The notes beneath the pieces were generated by a model. That model had not been told where the DNA came from. It searched no databases and saw nothing but the letters and a program-made list of their open reading frames with translations. 64,000 nt of DNA, from positions 38,786 to 102,785 of the forward strand of contig NZ_FNEM01000017.1 of the NCBI RefSeq assembly GCF_900100175.1, read 5' to 3'. Every line of letters begins with the position of its first letter. The first letter of the stretch is position 1. Positions 36,255 to 46,132 of this stretch are shown here, in pieces. A program made the translations under genes and the position numbers. Source of the stretch: Ferrimonas sediminum. Its GTDB lineage: Bacteria; Pseudomonadota; Gammaproteobacteria; Enterobacterales; Shewanellaceae.

Positions 36255-38678
36255 ATGAGACGACTGCTGGTTAGTACTGCCGTCCTGTCGGCTTTGGCAC
36301 TGTCAGGCTGCAACGGTGACAGCTACAACGACGATGTGAACAACGCCAAACCGATTCCAGTTTCAGCCCGTGTGGCCTTTGATCCGGCAAATGGCATCCT
36401 GCCATCGCCGAATGACCTGTTGTTCCTTGGTACCCCCGACGGAACCCTGCAGTTTCCCGATGAGGTGGCCGCCGGCGATACACCGGATTATACCGATCCT
36501 ATGGTTGCCCTGGGCGCACTGGATGGCTGGTCCACCACGCAGCCGATTCAGGTGAGCATCGGACTGCCGGAAGGGATGAGCATCGATGCTGCCAGTGTGG
36601 CCCAGGCCGGTGCCGTACGGGTGTTCTCCGTGACTCTGGGCGGAGCTCTTTCTCCGGATGCCGAGTGCACCGCCGCGCCATCCTTGAGTATCTGTAAGGT
36701 AGGTGAAGAGTTGGCCTGGGGACCTGATGGGGACTTCATGACTGCGGTCACAGGCCATACTGTGATTGCCCAGCCACTGAAGCCGCTGCCAGCCACCAGT
36801 AGTTACCTGTACATAACCACCGATCTGCTGCAGGACTCCGACGGCCGTCAACTGCAAGCCTCGGAAACCTACAAGCAGCTGAAGTTTGATATTAATACCA
36901 AGCCACTGCCGGAAGGGACCTCTCGGGATCTGCAGGCGCTGGTAAACAACTACGAAGGCAGCCTGGCCGCTGCTTTTGGCGTCGACCCGGATACCATCAC
37001 CTACAGCGGCGTGTACACCACCCAGTCGGTGTTTGATGTACTGGAGGTCACCAAGCAACTGGTGGTATCCCCTGCCGATGAACACGCGCCGTTTAAACCG
37101 GTCTGGAGTGCGCCACCGGTGCCGGCCGGAACCGCAGCCAATTACCTGCCGCTGACGCCGGCGGACGGTGTGGCCTATCTGCTGGCAGACGCTACCGATG
37201 TGTTTAAGGCCGAACTGACCCTGCCTTACTACCTGACTGCGCCGACGCCGGCGGATCCGACCATCTCCAGCACCTGGCGTGCACTGGGTGACAGCCCGAT
37301 AGCGGTGCTTCAAGCTCTGCAGGCCGGTACCCTGACGCTGGAGAAGTTCTCCGAGCAGGTGGAGGACTGTGGCCGTGATCCGGTGGAAGCGATCTCCAAC
37401 CCGGCCGAGATTGTCGGCTGTACCATCGTTGCCGACGACGGCAGCGACCTGGATGTACAGCAGCACCTGACCCGCTTCAACCCGGTACCGGCACCGAAGT
37501 CGGTACAGACGGTGCCCGTGCTGATGACCATGCCAAATGCGGCCAAGTTAGCGGCGTTGGGTATCACCGTGTCCAAGCCGGCCACGGGATGGCCGTTGAG
37601 CATGGCACTGCATGGCCTCAGCGGCACTAAGGAGACCACACTGGCCAACTCCGGCGCCATGTCGGCCGCCGGCCTGGCAACCATCGCCATCGACATGCCG
37701 CTTCACGGTGAGCGTGGCTTCGATTTCAACGACGATGGTGTGTATGAGATCAGCGCCACTGACCCAAGTCTGGGTCCTCAGTTTGCCAACGGCTCCGGAC
37801 TGGTGTTCATCAACATCGGCAGCGGCCTGACCGTAAGGGATAATTACCGTCAGGCATTGATTGATCTCCTGGCCTTGCGTGCGGCCGTGACCGGTATGGT
37901 TATGACCGAAGTGGGCGCCGGCGGTGCGCCAACCTATGACCTGACTAAGGTTACTATGCAGGGGCTGAGTCTGGGCGCTATCATCGGTGCCGATTTCGCT
38001 ACCTATGCCAACCTGCCTATCGACGGCGTACCGGCTGAGATGAACCCCTACACCATTCAGGCGGCCTCGCTGTCCGCCCCGGCCGCCGGTCTGGCCGGTG
38101 TGTTTGCCGGCAGTCCCAGCTTTGGTCCACTGTTGGTGGATGAGCTGATTAAGGTGTTGGCGGAGGAAGCCGGTGTACCGGTACCCGAGCCGGGCACGCC
38201 GGAGTATGAAGCCTTTGCCAAGCAGGTGCAGGAGGAGGTGATTCCGCCGCTGATGTTCTCCATTCAGACTCAGATTGAGGCGATTGACCCCATCAACCAC
38301 GCGGCTGCGCTGGCGGCAACCAGTACCAAGGTCCACATTCAGGAGATCGTCGGTGACGGCGACACCAACCTGCCGGATCAGGTGCTGCCCAACACCGTGG
38401 CCGGGGCGCCGCTGTCCGGAACCGAGCCGCTGATCGCCTTTATTGGCCTGGGCTGTGTGGATGAAACTCTGCAGGGCGCCGACGCCAGTGGTGCGGTTCG
38501 CTTCAGCAAGGGGCACCATAGCTCGCTGCTAAGCCCCGATGAGATCCCCGGTGTGACCGACGGCATCAACGCTGCTGCGACCACTGCCGAGATGCAGGCT
38601 CAGGTCGCTGAGTTTTCCGCCAGTCTGGGGATGTCGTTGCCAGTGAGCAACGACGTCGTCACTCAGCCTTGCCCCTGA
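36255..38678 (+). CDS. VolA/Pla-1-type surface lipase lipoprotein
   Basis: The 807-residue protein has a lipoprotein signal (LALSGCN, Cys near residue 20) and an alpha/beta-hydrolase domain. The nucleophile elbow GLSLG is at about residues 583-587 and the oxyanion-type HGLSG motif near 455. A late KGHHSS may carry the catalytic His. It resembles the Pla-1/cef and VolA lysophospholipases of marine gammaproteobacteria, which act on external lipids at the outer membrane. I chose ATG 36255 because GGGGAGAG precedes it and the signal peptide begins there. A strong terminator follows. Confidence 0.85.
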   Translation: MRRLLVSTAVLSALALSGCNGDSYNDDVNNAKPIPVSARVAFDPANGILPSPNDLLFLGTPDGTLQFPDEVAAGDTPDYTDPMVALGALDGWSTTQPIQVSIGLPEGMSIDAASVAQAGAVRVFSVTLGGALSPDAECTAAPSLSICKVGEELAWGPDGDFMTAVTGHTVIAQPLKPLPATSSYLYITTDLLQDSDGRQLQASETYKQLKFDINTKPLPEGTSRDLQALVNNYEGSLAAAFGVDPDTITYSGVYTTQSVFDVLEVTKQLVVSPADEHAPFKPVWSAPPVPAGTAANYLPLTPADGVAYLLADATDVFKAELTLPYYLTAPTPADPTISSTWRALGDSPIAVLQALQAGTLTLEKFSEQVEDCGRDPVEAISNPAEIVGCTIVADDGSDLDVQQHLTRFNPVPAPKSVQTVPVLMTMPNAAKLAALGITVSKPATGWPLSMALHGLSGTKETTLANSGAMSAAGLATIAIDMPLHGERGFDFNDDGVYEISATDPSLGPQFANGSGLVFINIGSGLTVRDNYRQALIDLLALRAAVTGMVMTEVGAGGAPTYDLTKVTMQGLSLGAIIGADFATYANLPIDGVPAEMNPYTIQAASLSAPAAGLAGVFAGSPSFGPLLVDELIKVLAEEAGVPVPEPGTPEYEAFAKQVQEEVIPPLMFSIQTQIEAIDPINHAAALAATSTKVHIQEIVGDGDTNLPDQVLPNTVAGAPLSGTEPLIAFIGLGCVDETLQGADASGAVRFSKGHHSSLLSPDEIPGVTDGINAAATTAEMQAQVAEFSASLGMSLPVSNDVVTQPCP

Positions 38679-38698
38679 ACTGAGTAAACTCTGAACAG

Positions 38699-38727
38699 GA
38701 CCCAGCCAAGGCTGGGTCTTTTTTTTG
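38699..38727 (+). terminator. Terminator of the lipase gene
   Basis: The stem GACCCAGCC/GGCTGGGTC with an AA loop is followed by eight T. Confidence 0.92.
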
Positions 38728-38771
38728 GATTCGTTATAGAATAAGGGCCAAACAAAGCTAGGGAGCTGATT

Positions 38772-39806
38772 TTGGAGTTTTTATTTGAGTACGGCCTGTT
38801 TTTGGCAAAGGCCCTGACCCTGGTGGTAGCCGTGGTGGCCATCATTCTGGTGGTGGCCCAGGTGGGCCGCTCGCAGCGCGCCCAGAAGGGCGAGCTGCAG
38901 CTCACCTGCCTGTCGGATCAGCTGGAGGACTACCAGCACCACCTTGAGAGTGCCCTGCTGAGCAAAGAGCAGTTGAAGGCCAAAGAGAAGGCGGAGAAGA
39001 AAGCTGAAAAGGCGCGCCAGAAAAAGGAGAAGGCCAACGTCGATAAGCCCCGTGAAGGTCGAGTCTTCGTGCTGGACTTCAAGGCTGGTATCGAGGCGTT
39101 CGAGGTGGTCAGCCTGCGTGAAGAGATCAGCGCCTTGCTGACGGTGGCGGACAAGCAGGATCAGGTGCTGGTGCGACTGGAGAGTGGCGGTGGTATGGTG
39201 CACGCCTATGGTCTGGCCTCGAGCCAGTTGGCGAGACTGCGGGATGCGGGCATACCGTTGACCATTGCGGTGGATAAGGTGGCGGCCAGCGGTGGTTATA
39301 TGATGGCGTGTGTGGCGGACCACATCGTGGCGGCACCCTTCTCTATCATCGGCTCTATCGGCGTGATTGCCCAGTTGCCTAACTTCAATAAGCTTTTGAA
39401 AAAGAGCAATATTGAATTTGAACAGCACACCGCCGGTGAGTTTAAGCGTACCCTGACCATGTTTGGTGAAAACACCGACTCGGCCCGTGAGAAGTTCCGT
39501 GAAGAGCTGGAGGAGACCCACGGTCTGTTCAAGGACTTCATCGGTCGCTATCGCCCCGAACTGGATCTCGGAAAAGTGGCCACCGGTGAACACTGGTTTG
39601 CCACCCAGGCGCTGGATCTGGGGCTGGTGGACGAACTGAGTACCTCCGACGACTGGCTGATGAAGCAAGCCAAGGACAAAGAGGTGCTGAAGTTAAGCTA
39701 CGTGATCAAGAAAAACCTGGCTAACCGCTTCGGCCGTGGTGCTTCCGAGGCACTGGAAACTCTGGCCATGAAGTTGGCGGAGCTGAATCAGCGCTCGCGG
39801 GTGTAG
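38772..39806 (+). CDS. sohB: SohB, S49 family inner-membrane peptidase
   Basis: The 344-residue protein has one N-terminal membrane helix, a charged coiled-coil stretch (about 55-90, many Lys/Glu) and the S49 domain. The catalytic Ser is in VDKVAASGGYMMA and the family Lys in the later TAGEFKRTLT. It is related to SppA signal-peptide peptidase; E. coli SohB suppresses htrA mutants. The start is a TTG with GGGAG 8 bases upstream. No ATG fits the family N-terminus better. Confidence 0.93.
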   Translation: MEFLFEYGLFLAKALTLVVAVVAIILVVAQVGRSQRAQKGELQLTCLSDQLEDYQHHLESALLSKEQLKAKEKAEKKAEKARQKKEKANVDKPREGRVFVLDFKAGIEAFEVVSLREEISALLTVADKQDQVLVRLESGGGMVHAYGLASSQLARLRDAGIPLTIAVDKVAASGGYMMACVADHIVAAPFSIIGSIGVIAQLPNFNKLLKKSNIEFEQHTAGEFKRTLTMFGENTDSAREKFREELEETHGLFKDFIGRYRPELDLGKVATGEHWFATQALDLGLVDELSTSDDWLMKQAKDKEVLKLSYVIKKNLANRFGRGASEALETLAMKLAELNQRSRV

Positions 39807-39823
39807 GTTCCCCAGGCGCATAG

Positions 39824-39855
39824 AAAACAGCCCCGCAGTGCGGGGCTGTTTTGTT
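39824..39855. terminator. Shared terminator, sohB and helicase
   Basis: A 13-base stem, AAAACAGCCCCGC/GCGGGGCTGTTTT, with a three-base loop works in both directions between two convergent genes. Confidence 0.93.
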
Positions 39856-39857
39856 GG

Positions 39858-42800
39858 TTACTCCGGCTGAGGAATCGGAGTATCGAACAGGCTCAGTAGC
39901 TGGTCGCCGGTGAGGCTGCTGCCAAGATCCTGGGCGTCTTTGTCGTAGATGCTGTCTGCCAGCGCCTGTTTCTGTTGCTGCAGCTCCATGACCCGCTCTT
40001 CGATGGTCTGTTCGCAGATCAGCTTGTAGACAAACACCGGCTTGTCCTGACCGATGCGATAGGCGCGATCGGTGGCCTGGTTCTCGGCTGCCGGGTTCCA
40101 CCAGGGATCGTAATGGATCACGGTGTCTGCCGCGGTCAGATTCAGACCCACGCCGCCGGCCTTGAGGGAGATCAGGAACACCGGCACCTCGCCGTTCTGG
40201 AAGCTGTCGATGGCCTGCTCCCGTTTGCGGGTTTGACCGGTCAGCTTGGCAAAGGCGATCCCCTGTTGCTCCAGTCGCTGTTCGATCAGCGCCAGCATCT
40301 GGGTGAACTGGGAGAAGATCAGCACTCGCCGTCCCTCCTCCAGCATCGGCGGCAGCATCTCCATCAAAAAGTCGAGCTTGGCCGATTCCTGCACCAATGC
40401 CGCCTGCTCCAGCTTCACCAGTTGTGGATCGCAGCAGATCTGCCTCAGCTTCAGCAGGGCATCGAGAAACTCGATCTGGCTTTTGGCCATCCCCTTGCTG
40501 TTGAGCAACTCCCGTACCCGGGCCTCCATGGCCACCCGAACGCCTTCGTACAGGATTCGCTGCTGTGGTGGCAGCGGAATGGTTTGCACCATCTCAGTCT
40601 TGGCAGGCAACTCCTGGGCCACCTCACTCTTGGTGCGGCGCAACAAGAACGGCGCCAGGCGGGTCAGCAGCTCTTTCTTCAGATCCAGGTTGCCCTCTTT
40701 CTCGATGGGCTTGCGGTAATAGCGGCTGAATTGACCTTCGCTGCCAAGGAACGACGGCATCACGAAGTCGAACAGTGACCACAACTCACCCAGATGGTTC
40801 TCCATGGGAGTGCCGGTCAGGCATAGGCGCTGGCCGGCGTTGAGTTGCTTCACCGCCTTGGTGATCTTGGCTCCCGGCGTCTTAATGGCCTGGGCTTCAT
40901 CGAGAATGGCCAGGCTGAAATTGAGACTGGCAAACAGCTCGATATCGCGACCGACCAGGCCATAGGTGGTGATGATCAGATCGAACTCATTCAGGGTATC
41001 GAAATGGCGGTGGCGCTCCTGGCCGTGCAGAACCAGTACGGTTAGATCCGGGCAGAAGCGTTGCGACTCGCTGCGCCAGTTACTGATCAGGCTGGTGGGG
41101 CACACCAGTAGAGCCGGGTGAGGCAGCTGATCCCGTTGCTTGAGGCGTTGCAGGTGCGCCAGGGTCTGCAGGGTTTTTCCCAGGCCCATGTCGTCGGCGA
41201 GCACACCGCCAAACCCGTACTGGTGCAAAAATGCCAGCCAGTCCAGCCCCTGTTGCTGGTAAGGGCGCAGGGTGGCATGCAGGTTATCCGGAGCCTCGAC
41301 GGTCTCAATACCACTGAAGTGATTGAGCTTGTGCGCCAGCTGCTGAATGCGTTCACCGCCTATCCAGCGGCCCTGGCGAGGCAGTTGCTCCAACAGGCCG
41401 GCCTGATGACTGGGCAGGCGAATGCGGTCGCCACTGGGGTTGGCCAGCTCTTCCAGAATTGCCAGTACCGGACGGATGCTGCGGTTGGCGATGCGCAGTG
41501 GCATCGCCCCTTCGCGGTGCAGCAGGATCGGGTTGTTGTCACCGCGCCAGTCGCTGTTGTGATCCAGCCAGGTCAGCAGCAGTGGCAGCAGCTCGACCTG
41601 TTGGTCGTCAATCTCCACCGACAGCCCCAGATTAAACCAGGAGTCGTCCTCTTCGATGATCAGATCAAAGGCGGGGATCTCATGGGGCAACAGTGGCAGT
41701 GACGGGTCAATCTGCAGCTGCCACTGCTGCTGGTTCATCGGCCCCTGAAACTGGCTTAGCAGTTTCTGCCAGAAAGCGAGATCCGTGGCGGCAGTAGCCA
41801 GTTTCAGGTAGGCCGCCGAGGCCACTTGCGGGGCCTGATCGCCGCTGTGCTCGAACTCCGACAACTGCAGTTGCTGGTACAGCTCGACGGCGGCCAGTTC
41901 GGCCTCGTTGTCGCGCTGAATCTGCCAGTGGCCGTGGTCGTTGCTGAAGCGGCTCTGGGTCGGACGCTGAGTGACCTCTTTCGGCAGCGGCAGTTCGTCG
42001 TATTGCAGCCAGAAAAAGCTCTGAATACCCTCGTCACTGGGAACCAGTTTGAGCACCGGTGTCAGGGGCGCCTCAATCTGGCGGTACTCGGTCTGAATCG
42101 GATGCGGCAGTGTCTGCTCATTGAACTGCAGGGCGATGGTGTCGCCAAAGTGGCGAGCCTGCTCTCTGGGAAGTGCCGGCAGCCGCTGCAGGCAGAACAG
42201 CACTTCGGTGGAGAGCTCGGTCTCCAGCGGACCGGAGCTGAAGTCGTCCAGGTTGATGTACCAAGGCCGGGAGAAGGGCACCAGAACCCAGGGGGCACCG
42301 CATTGCAGCTGCGAGTGCAACTGATAGTCGTTGTTGTGCTCCCAGCGGAAGTTCAGTGTCTGGGCCGGCCCCTGGCTCAGGGTTTGGTTGGGCTGATCCC
42401 AAAACGCCAGTTGCTGATCCAGCAGCTTTTGGTAGGTATACCGATCCAGCTCCGTTTCCAGATGGGCGTAGCGGTACCAGGTGTTACCCCTGGTCGCCAG
42501 CAGGAGCCGACTGTAGGTCACCACATCGTCGTTGGCCCAGCCGTCGCCGTAGTGGGCGGCAACGTTAAATAACTGTTTGGCAGTAAATTTACTGAATCCG
42601 CCACGTTTCAGCCGCCGGCAGTTGCCGACTTCGACCACAATGGACTCACCGACGCTGGCGTTGCGGGTTAACGACGGTGCCACTCGAAAGCGGCCAACCA
42701 GGGCCGATTCCGGCGGTGCGGGCTTGGGTTTAGGCGGGTGAATGGCGGAGAACTTCTCCAGCCAGGCCTGGTAACGATCCTGGTGGCCATGGTGTTGATC

Positions 42801-43076
42801 CAGGATGGTCAGCAGCAGGGCGACGGCGTGCTTGCACTGCGACGAAACCGGGCAGTTGCAGAAGCTTTCCAGGGTGCAGCGGTCACCCCGTTTTTTAATC
42901 TCAATGCTGGTGTCGTACTGGTTATCGCGTCGACCCAGGGTGGCGCCATGGACCGAACTGCCTCCGGGGCCCAGTTCGGCTTGCAGAACCATCTCCTCCT
43001 CGAAGTAACGCTTGCCTCGGTTAAAGGTTGCATCGTCGAAGTTGTTTTCCACATCAGTTAGACGGAATAAAAGCAT
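39858..43076 (-). CDS. SWIM zinc finger, SNF2-family helicase
   Basis: The 1072-residue protein has an N-terminal SWIM zinc finger (CNCPVSSQCKHAVALL, residues about 70-90), a long middle region, and a C-terminal Swi2/Snf2 ATPase: DDMGLGKTLQTLA (motif I), ILDEAQAIKTP (motif II), LTGTPMENHLGELWSL (motif III), SLKAGGVGLNLTAADTV and QATDRAYRIGQ (motifs V and VI). Similar proteins remodel DNA-protein complexes, but no precise role is known. It is much longer than RapA-like cores because of the middle region. It is followed by the shared terminator. Confidence 0.92.
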   Translation of the reverse strand: MLLFRLTDVENNFDDATFNRGKRYFEEEMVLQAELGPGGSSVHGATLGRRDNQYDTSIEIKKRGDRCTLESFCNCPVSSQCKHAVALLLTILDQHHGHQDRYQAWLEKFSAIHPPKPKPAPPESALVGRFRVAPSLTRNASVGESIVVEVGNCRRLKRGGFSKFTAKQLFNVAAHYGDGWANDDVVTYSRLLLATRGNTWYRYAHLETELDRYTYQKLLDQQLAFWDQPNQTLSQGPAQTLNFRWEHNNDYQLHSQLQCGAPWVLVPFSRPWYINLDDFSSGPLETELSTEVLFCLQRLPALPREQARHFGDTIALQFNEQTLPHPIQTEYRQIEAPLTPVLKLVPSDEGIQSFFWLQYDELPLPKEVTQRPTQSRFSNDHGHWQIQRDNEAELAAVELYQQLQLSEFEHSGDQAPQVASAAYLKLATAATDLAFWQKLLSQFQGPMNQQQWQLQIDPSLPLLPHEIPAFDLIIEEDDSWFNLGLSVEIDDQQVELLPLLLTWLDHNSDWRGDNNPILLHREGAMPLRIANRSIRPVLAILEELANPSGDRIRLPSHQAGLLEQLPRQGRWIGGERIQQLAHKLNHFSGIETVEAPDNLHATLRPYQQQGLDWLAFLHQYGFGGVLADDMGLGKTLQTLAHLQRLKQRDQLPHPALLVCPTSLISNWRSESQRFCPDLTVLVLHGQERHRHFDTLNEFDLIITTYGLVGRDIELFASLNFSLAILDEAQAIKTPGAKITKAVKQLNAGQRLCLTGTPMENHLGELWSLFDFVMPSFLGSEGQFSRYYRKPIEKEGNLDLKKELLTRLAPFLLRRTKSEVAQELPAKTEMVQTIPLPPQQRILYEGVRVAMEARVRELLNSKGMAKSQIEFLDALLKLRQICCDPQLVKLEQAALVQESAKLDFLMEMLPPMLEEGRRVLIFSQFTQMLALIEQRLEQQGIAFAKLTGQTRKREQAIDSFQNGEVPVFLISLKAGGVGLNLTAADTVIHYDPWWNPAAENQATDRAYRIGQDKPVFVYKLICEQTIEERVMELQQQKQALADSIYDKDAQDLGSSLTGDQLLSLFDTPIPQPE

Positions 43077-43185
43077 TCAGTGTTCAGCCGGGTAACAGGG
43101 TGCAATCGGCCATCATACCACCCCTGACAAAGGGGGTTAATAGGGAGTTGCATGATGGGGGGCACAAAGGCGGGTGTGGACAGCT

Positions 43186-44859
43186 TCAGGCCAGGCGGGC
43201 CGCGGAGTCCTGCTTGTGTTCGGGGCTGACTGGATCGTCCAGATGGGCGATGGCGCGTCGATACAAGGCGGCGGCGCGCTCCCTAAGGGCCGAATCCCGG
43301 TGATGGCTGCGGTACAGCCAGTGAGCCGAATCCAACATCTGCCGGGCGGTTACCGTATCCATCCAGGGGGGAGGCGATGCGGAGGCCAACTCCAGCAACA
43401 TCAGGCTCAGGGACGGGTACAGGGGTACCAAGAAAAAGGCTCGACAAGCGCGTTCGTAGGCCAGGTGATAACGCTGGGCCCGGTGGTGATTCAAGGCCAC
43501 ATCGGCCAATCGTTCTCCCTCGGTCAGGCGGGCTTCCATACTGTGGCGATACTCGGCCAACAGCGCTAACTGGCTGAGTCTCTGGGTCGGATTCGGGTTC
43601 GATTCGGCAGTCAGCCCGGCCAGGCGAACCGCTTGTTCAAAACGCTCGCTCAAACCGCACAGGGCAAACAGTTTGGCGCTGTTTAACTGGGTGTAGAAGT
43701 TGGGGCAGGGGTGGGTGTCCGGCTCCAGTACCTGCATGATCATGACGCAGTGATCCAGTTGCCCTTCTACCAGGGCGGCCAGGGCGGCAGCCACTTTGAG
43801 GCCACTTTCCAGCCCGGGCTGACAAACGGAGCCCTGGCTTAACTGGGCGATCTGTTTCAGGCTTTGGGCGATGAGGCTGTGACGCCGGGCTGGCTCGGTT
43901 TCGCTAAGGGTGGAAAACAGGCGGCACAGGTTGGCGTGGATCTGCAGTTCTGGTGAAAATTGGCTGCTGCCTGTTACCCGCACCAGATAGTCGTCATAGT
44001 GGCGGGCGGCGGCACAAAAGTCACCCTGCTGAGCATGGAGGTCGGCGATGATGGCCTGATAGCTGGGCTCTGCCGGGCACAACCGCTGCAGCCGGGTCAT
44101 GGCCGTAAGCGCGTCCAGGTTGGCATCCTGGTACAGTGCCGCCTGAACCAGCCCCAACTGTGCTTCTGGCTCGAACGGACCGCGGCGCTGAACCTCATTG
44201 AAGATGTGAGTGGCATCCTCGAAGCGCTGCAGACCCAGCAGTGCCTGGCCGACGCCGATTCGAGGCCAGGGTTTGTCGCTGCGCTGGCTGTGGTGGCGAT
44301 AAAACCGTAGCGCTTCGGTGAAGCGGCGTAGCCGCAACAGGCAGTTGCCATGGGTCCGATCCAGAAACGGTGAATGCTGGGGGAAGGTGCGGCGCAGCCT
44401 CAGGCTGAGATGCAGTGCCTCTCCATAGGCCTCATTGGTTAAGGCCCGATGCAGGTCGGCCAACTGCTGTCGTCGCTGCAGCGCCTGCATCAACCGCCGT
44501 TCCAGTTCCTGGTATCGGAACGGTTTGAGCAGCATATCATCCGGCTCCATGGCCAGGCATTGGCTGACGGCCTCGCGACTGTGGTCATTGCTGATAAACA
44601 GAAACGCGCCATTGCCACATTGGCGCGGATGGTGACGGATTTCATCCAGAATCAGGCCACCATCGACCCGTGTTTCCGGATCAAACCCGCAGAGTACGGC
44701 ATCGTACTGATGCTGGCGAATCAACCGCAGTGCTTTGAGGGTGTCCGAGGTACTGGTGATGTTGCAATGGTTGGCTCCGGCATCATGCAGGATCGAGCGC
44801 ACCAGCCCGACAAACTCTGTCGAGTGATCGATGATCAGAAAGGTACGATCGGTGAGCAT
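43186..44859 (-). CDS. Receiver-TPR protein with lost phospho-acceptor Asp
   Basis: The 557-residue protein has a CheY-like receiver domain (about 5-125) and then tetratricopeptide-like repeats to near the C-terminus, with no DNA-binding domain. The early acidic residue (IIDH) and the conserved Lys (LLKPFR) are present. In the pattern YDAVLCGFDPE the residue that is normally the phosphorylated Asp is Gly 58. It may thus work by protein binding alone. ATG 44859 has GGAGG upstream; a start 13 codons earlier has no ribosome site. Confidence 0.8.
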   Translation of the reverse strand: MLTDRTFLIIDHSTEFVGLVRSILHDAGANHCNITSTSDTLKALRLIRQHQYDAVLCGFDPETRVDGGLILDEIRHHPRQCGNGAFLFISNDHSREAVSQCLAMEPDDMLLKPFRYQELERRLMQALQRRQQLADLHRALTNEAYGEALHLSLRLRRTFPQHSPFLDRTHGNCLLRLRRFTEALRFYRHHSQRSDKPWPRIGVGQALLGLQRFEDATHIFNEVQRRGPFEPEAQLGLVQAALYQDANLDALTAMTRLQRLCPAEPSYQAIIADLHAQQGDFCAAARHYDDYLVRVTGSSQFSPELQIHANLCRLFSTLSETEPARRHSLIAQSLKQIAQLSQGSVCQPGLESGLKVAAALAALVEGQLDHCVMIMQVLEPDTHPCPNFYTQLNSAKLFALCGLSERFEQAVRLAGLTAESNPNPTQRLSQLALLAEYRHSMEARLTEGERLADVALNHHRAQRYHLAYERACRAFFLVPLYPSLSLMLLELASASPPPWMDTVTARQMLDSAHWLYRSHHRDSALRERAAALYRRAIAHLDDPVSPEHKQDSAARLA

Positions 44860-45193
44860 CCTTGCCTCCAACCTCAGTCCGGTGCTGACAGCTACCATCC
44901 ATGTAACCGGTATTTAATCAGGCCGGCCTGCGGCAATGTCCCTAGTTTTTCAATGATATGCGAAGGATGTTCGGTTTTTTCTCATGCCAAAAGCCGAATA
45001 CCCTAACCTAAGGATAGTGGAGCTGCCAGATTCTGCCTCACCAATAGAACGATAAATTCTGCCCTTATTCCAAAACGGTTGATCGATTCCGATATTAATC
45101 TGTTTTGGTTATATGAAAGTCCGAAGTTGAATTGTTGAAATCGCGGTTGTGACGTTCACTAAATGGCAGAAAAACGTTGAATAGGACGCAAGG
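44860..45193. other. Divergent region upstream of cysD
   Basis: No gene is visible. AT-rich sequence at 45040-45190 should hold the cys promoter, probably under CysB control as in related bacteria; I cannot define a CysB site by eye. Confidence 0.4.
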
Positions 45194-46105
45194 ATGTCAC
45201 AACCACAGCCTTTGACCCACCTGGATCGCCTCGAAGCGGAGAGCATCCATATCTTCCGTGAAGTGGCGGCCGAGTTTGAAAACCCGGTGATGCTGTACTC
45301 CATCGGTAAAGACTCGTCGGTGCTGTTGCATCTGGCGCGCAAGGCGTTTTATCCGGGCAAAATCCCCTTTCCGCTGCTGCACGTGGATACCGATTGGAAA
45401 TTCCAAGAGATGATTGAATTTCGCGATCGCATGGCCCGTGAACATGAGCTTGATCTGCTGGTGCATAAGAACCCGCAGGGGCTGGAGATGGCCATTAACC
45501 CCTTTGTTCACGGCAGTGCCCTGCACACCGACATCATGAAGACCCAGGGGCTGAGACAGGCCCTGGATCAGCATGGTTTCGACGCTGCCTTTGGGGGGGC
45601 CCGCCGCGACGAAGAGGCCTCCCGTGCCAAGGAGCGGGTCTATTCGTTCCGGGATAAAAATCACCGCTGGGATCCCAAGAATCAACGTCCCGAATTGTGG
45701 AATCTCTATAACGCCAAGGTGCATCCGGGTGAGAGCATTCGGGTGTTCCCGCTGTCCAACTGGACCGAACTGGATATCTGGCAGTACATCTATCGCGAAC
45801 AGATTGAGATAGTGCCGCTGTACCTGGCCAAGCCCCGGCCAGTGGTGGAGCGCGACGGTAGCCTGATCATGGTGGATGACGACCGGATGCCCCTCAATGA
45901 AGGGGAAACCCCACAGCTGCGCAGTGTGCGTTTTCGCACCCTGGGGTGTTATCCCCTTACCGGCGCCGTGGAATCTGAGGCGGATACCCTGCCGGGCATC
46001 ATCGAAGAGATGCTGCTGGCCACCACCTCGGAGCGCCAGGGGCGGGTCATCGACCGTGACAGTGCCGGGTCGATGGAAAAGAAGAAGATGGAAGGCTATT
46101 TCTAG
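45194..46105 (+). CDS. cysD: Sulfate adenylyltransferase subunit 2
   Basis: The 303-residue protein has the PP-loop motif [13 protein letters not shown] and the C-terminal conserved [15 protein letters not shown] and [12 protein letters not shown]. With CysN it makes adenylylsulfate from ATP and sulfate. It is the first gene of a five-gene cys operon. Confidence 0.97.
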   Translation: MSQPQPLTHLDRLEAESIHIFREVAAEFENPVMLYSIGKDSSVLLHLARKAFYPGKIPFPLLHVDTDWKFQEMIEFRDRMAREHELDLLVHKNPQGLEMAINPFVHGSALHTDIMKTQGLRQALDQHGFDAAFGGARRDEEASRAKERVYSFRDKNHRWDPKNQRPELWNLYNAKVHPGESIRVFPLSNWTELDIWQYIYREQIEIVPLYLAKPRPVVERDGSLIMVDDDRMPLNEGETPQLRSVRFRTLGCYPLTGAVESEADTLPGIIEEMLLATTSERQGRVIDRDSAGSMEKKKMEGYF

Positions 46106-46132
46106 GCCAGGTTTGAGATACAGGAGTTAACT

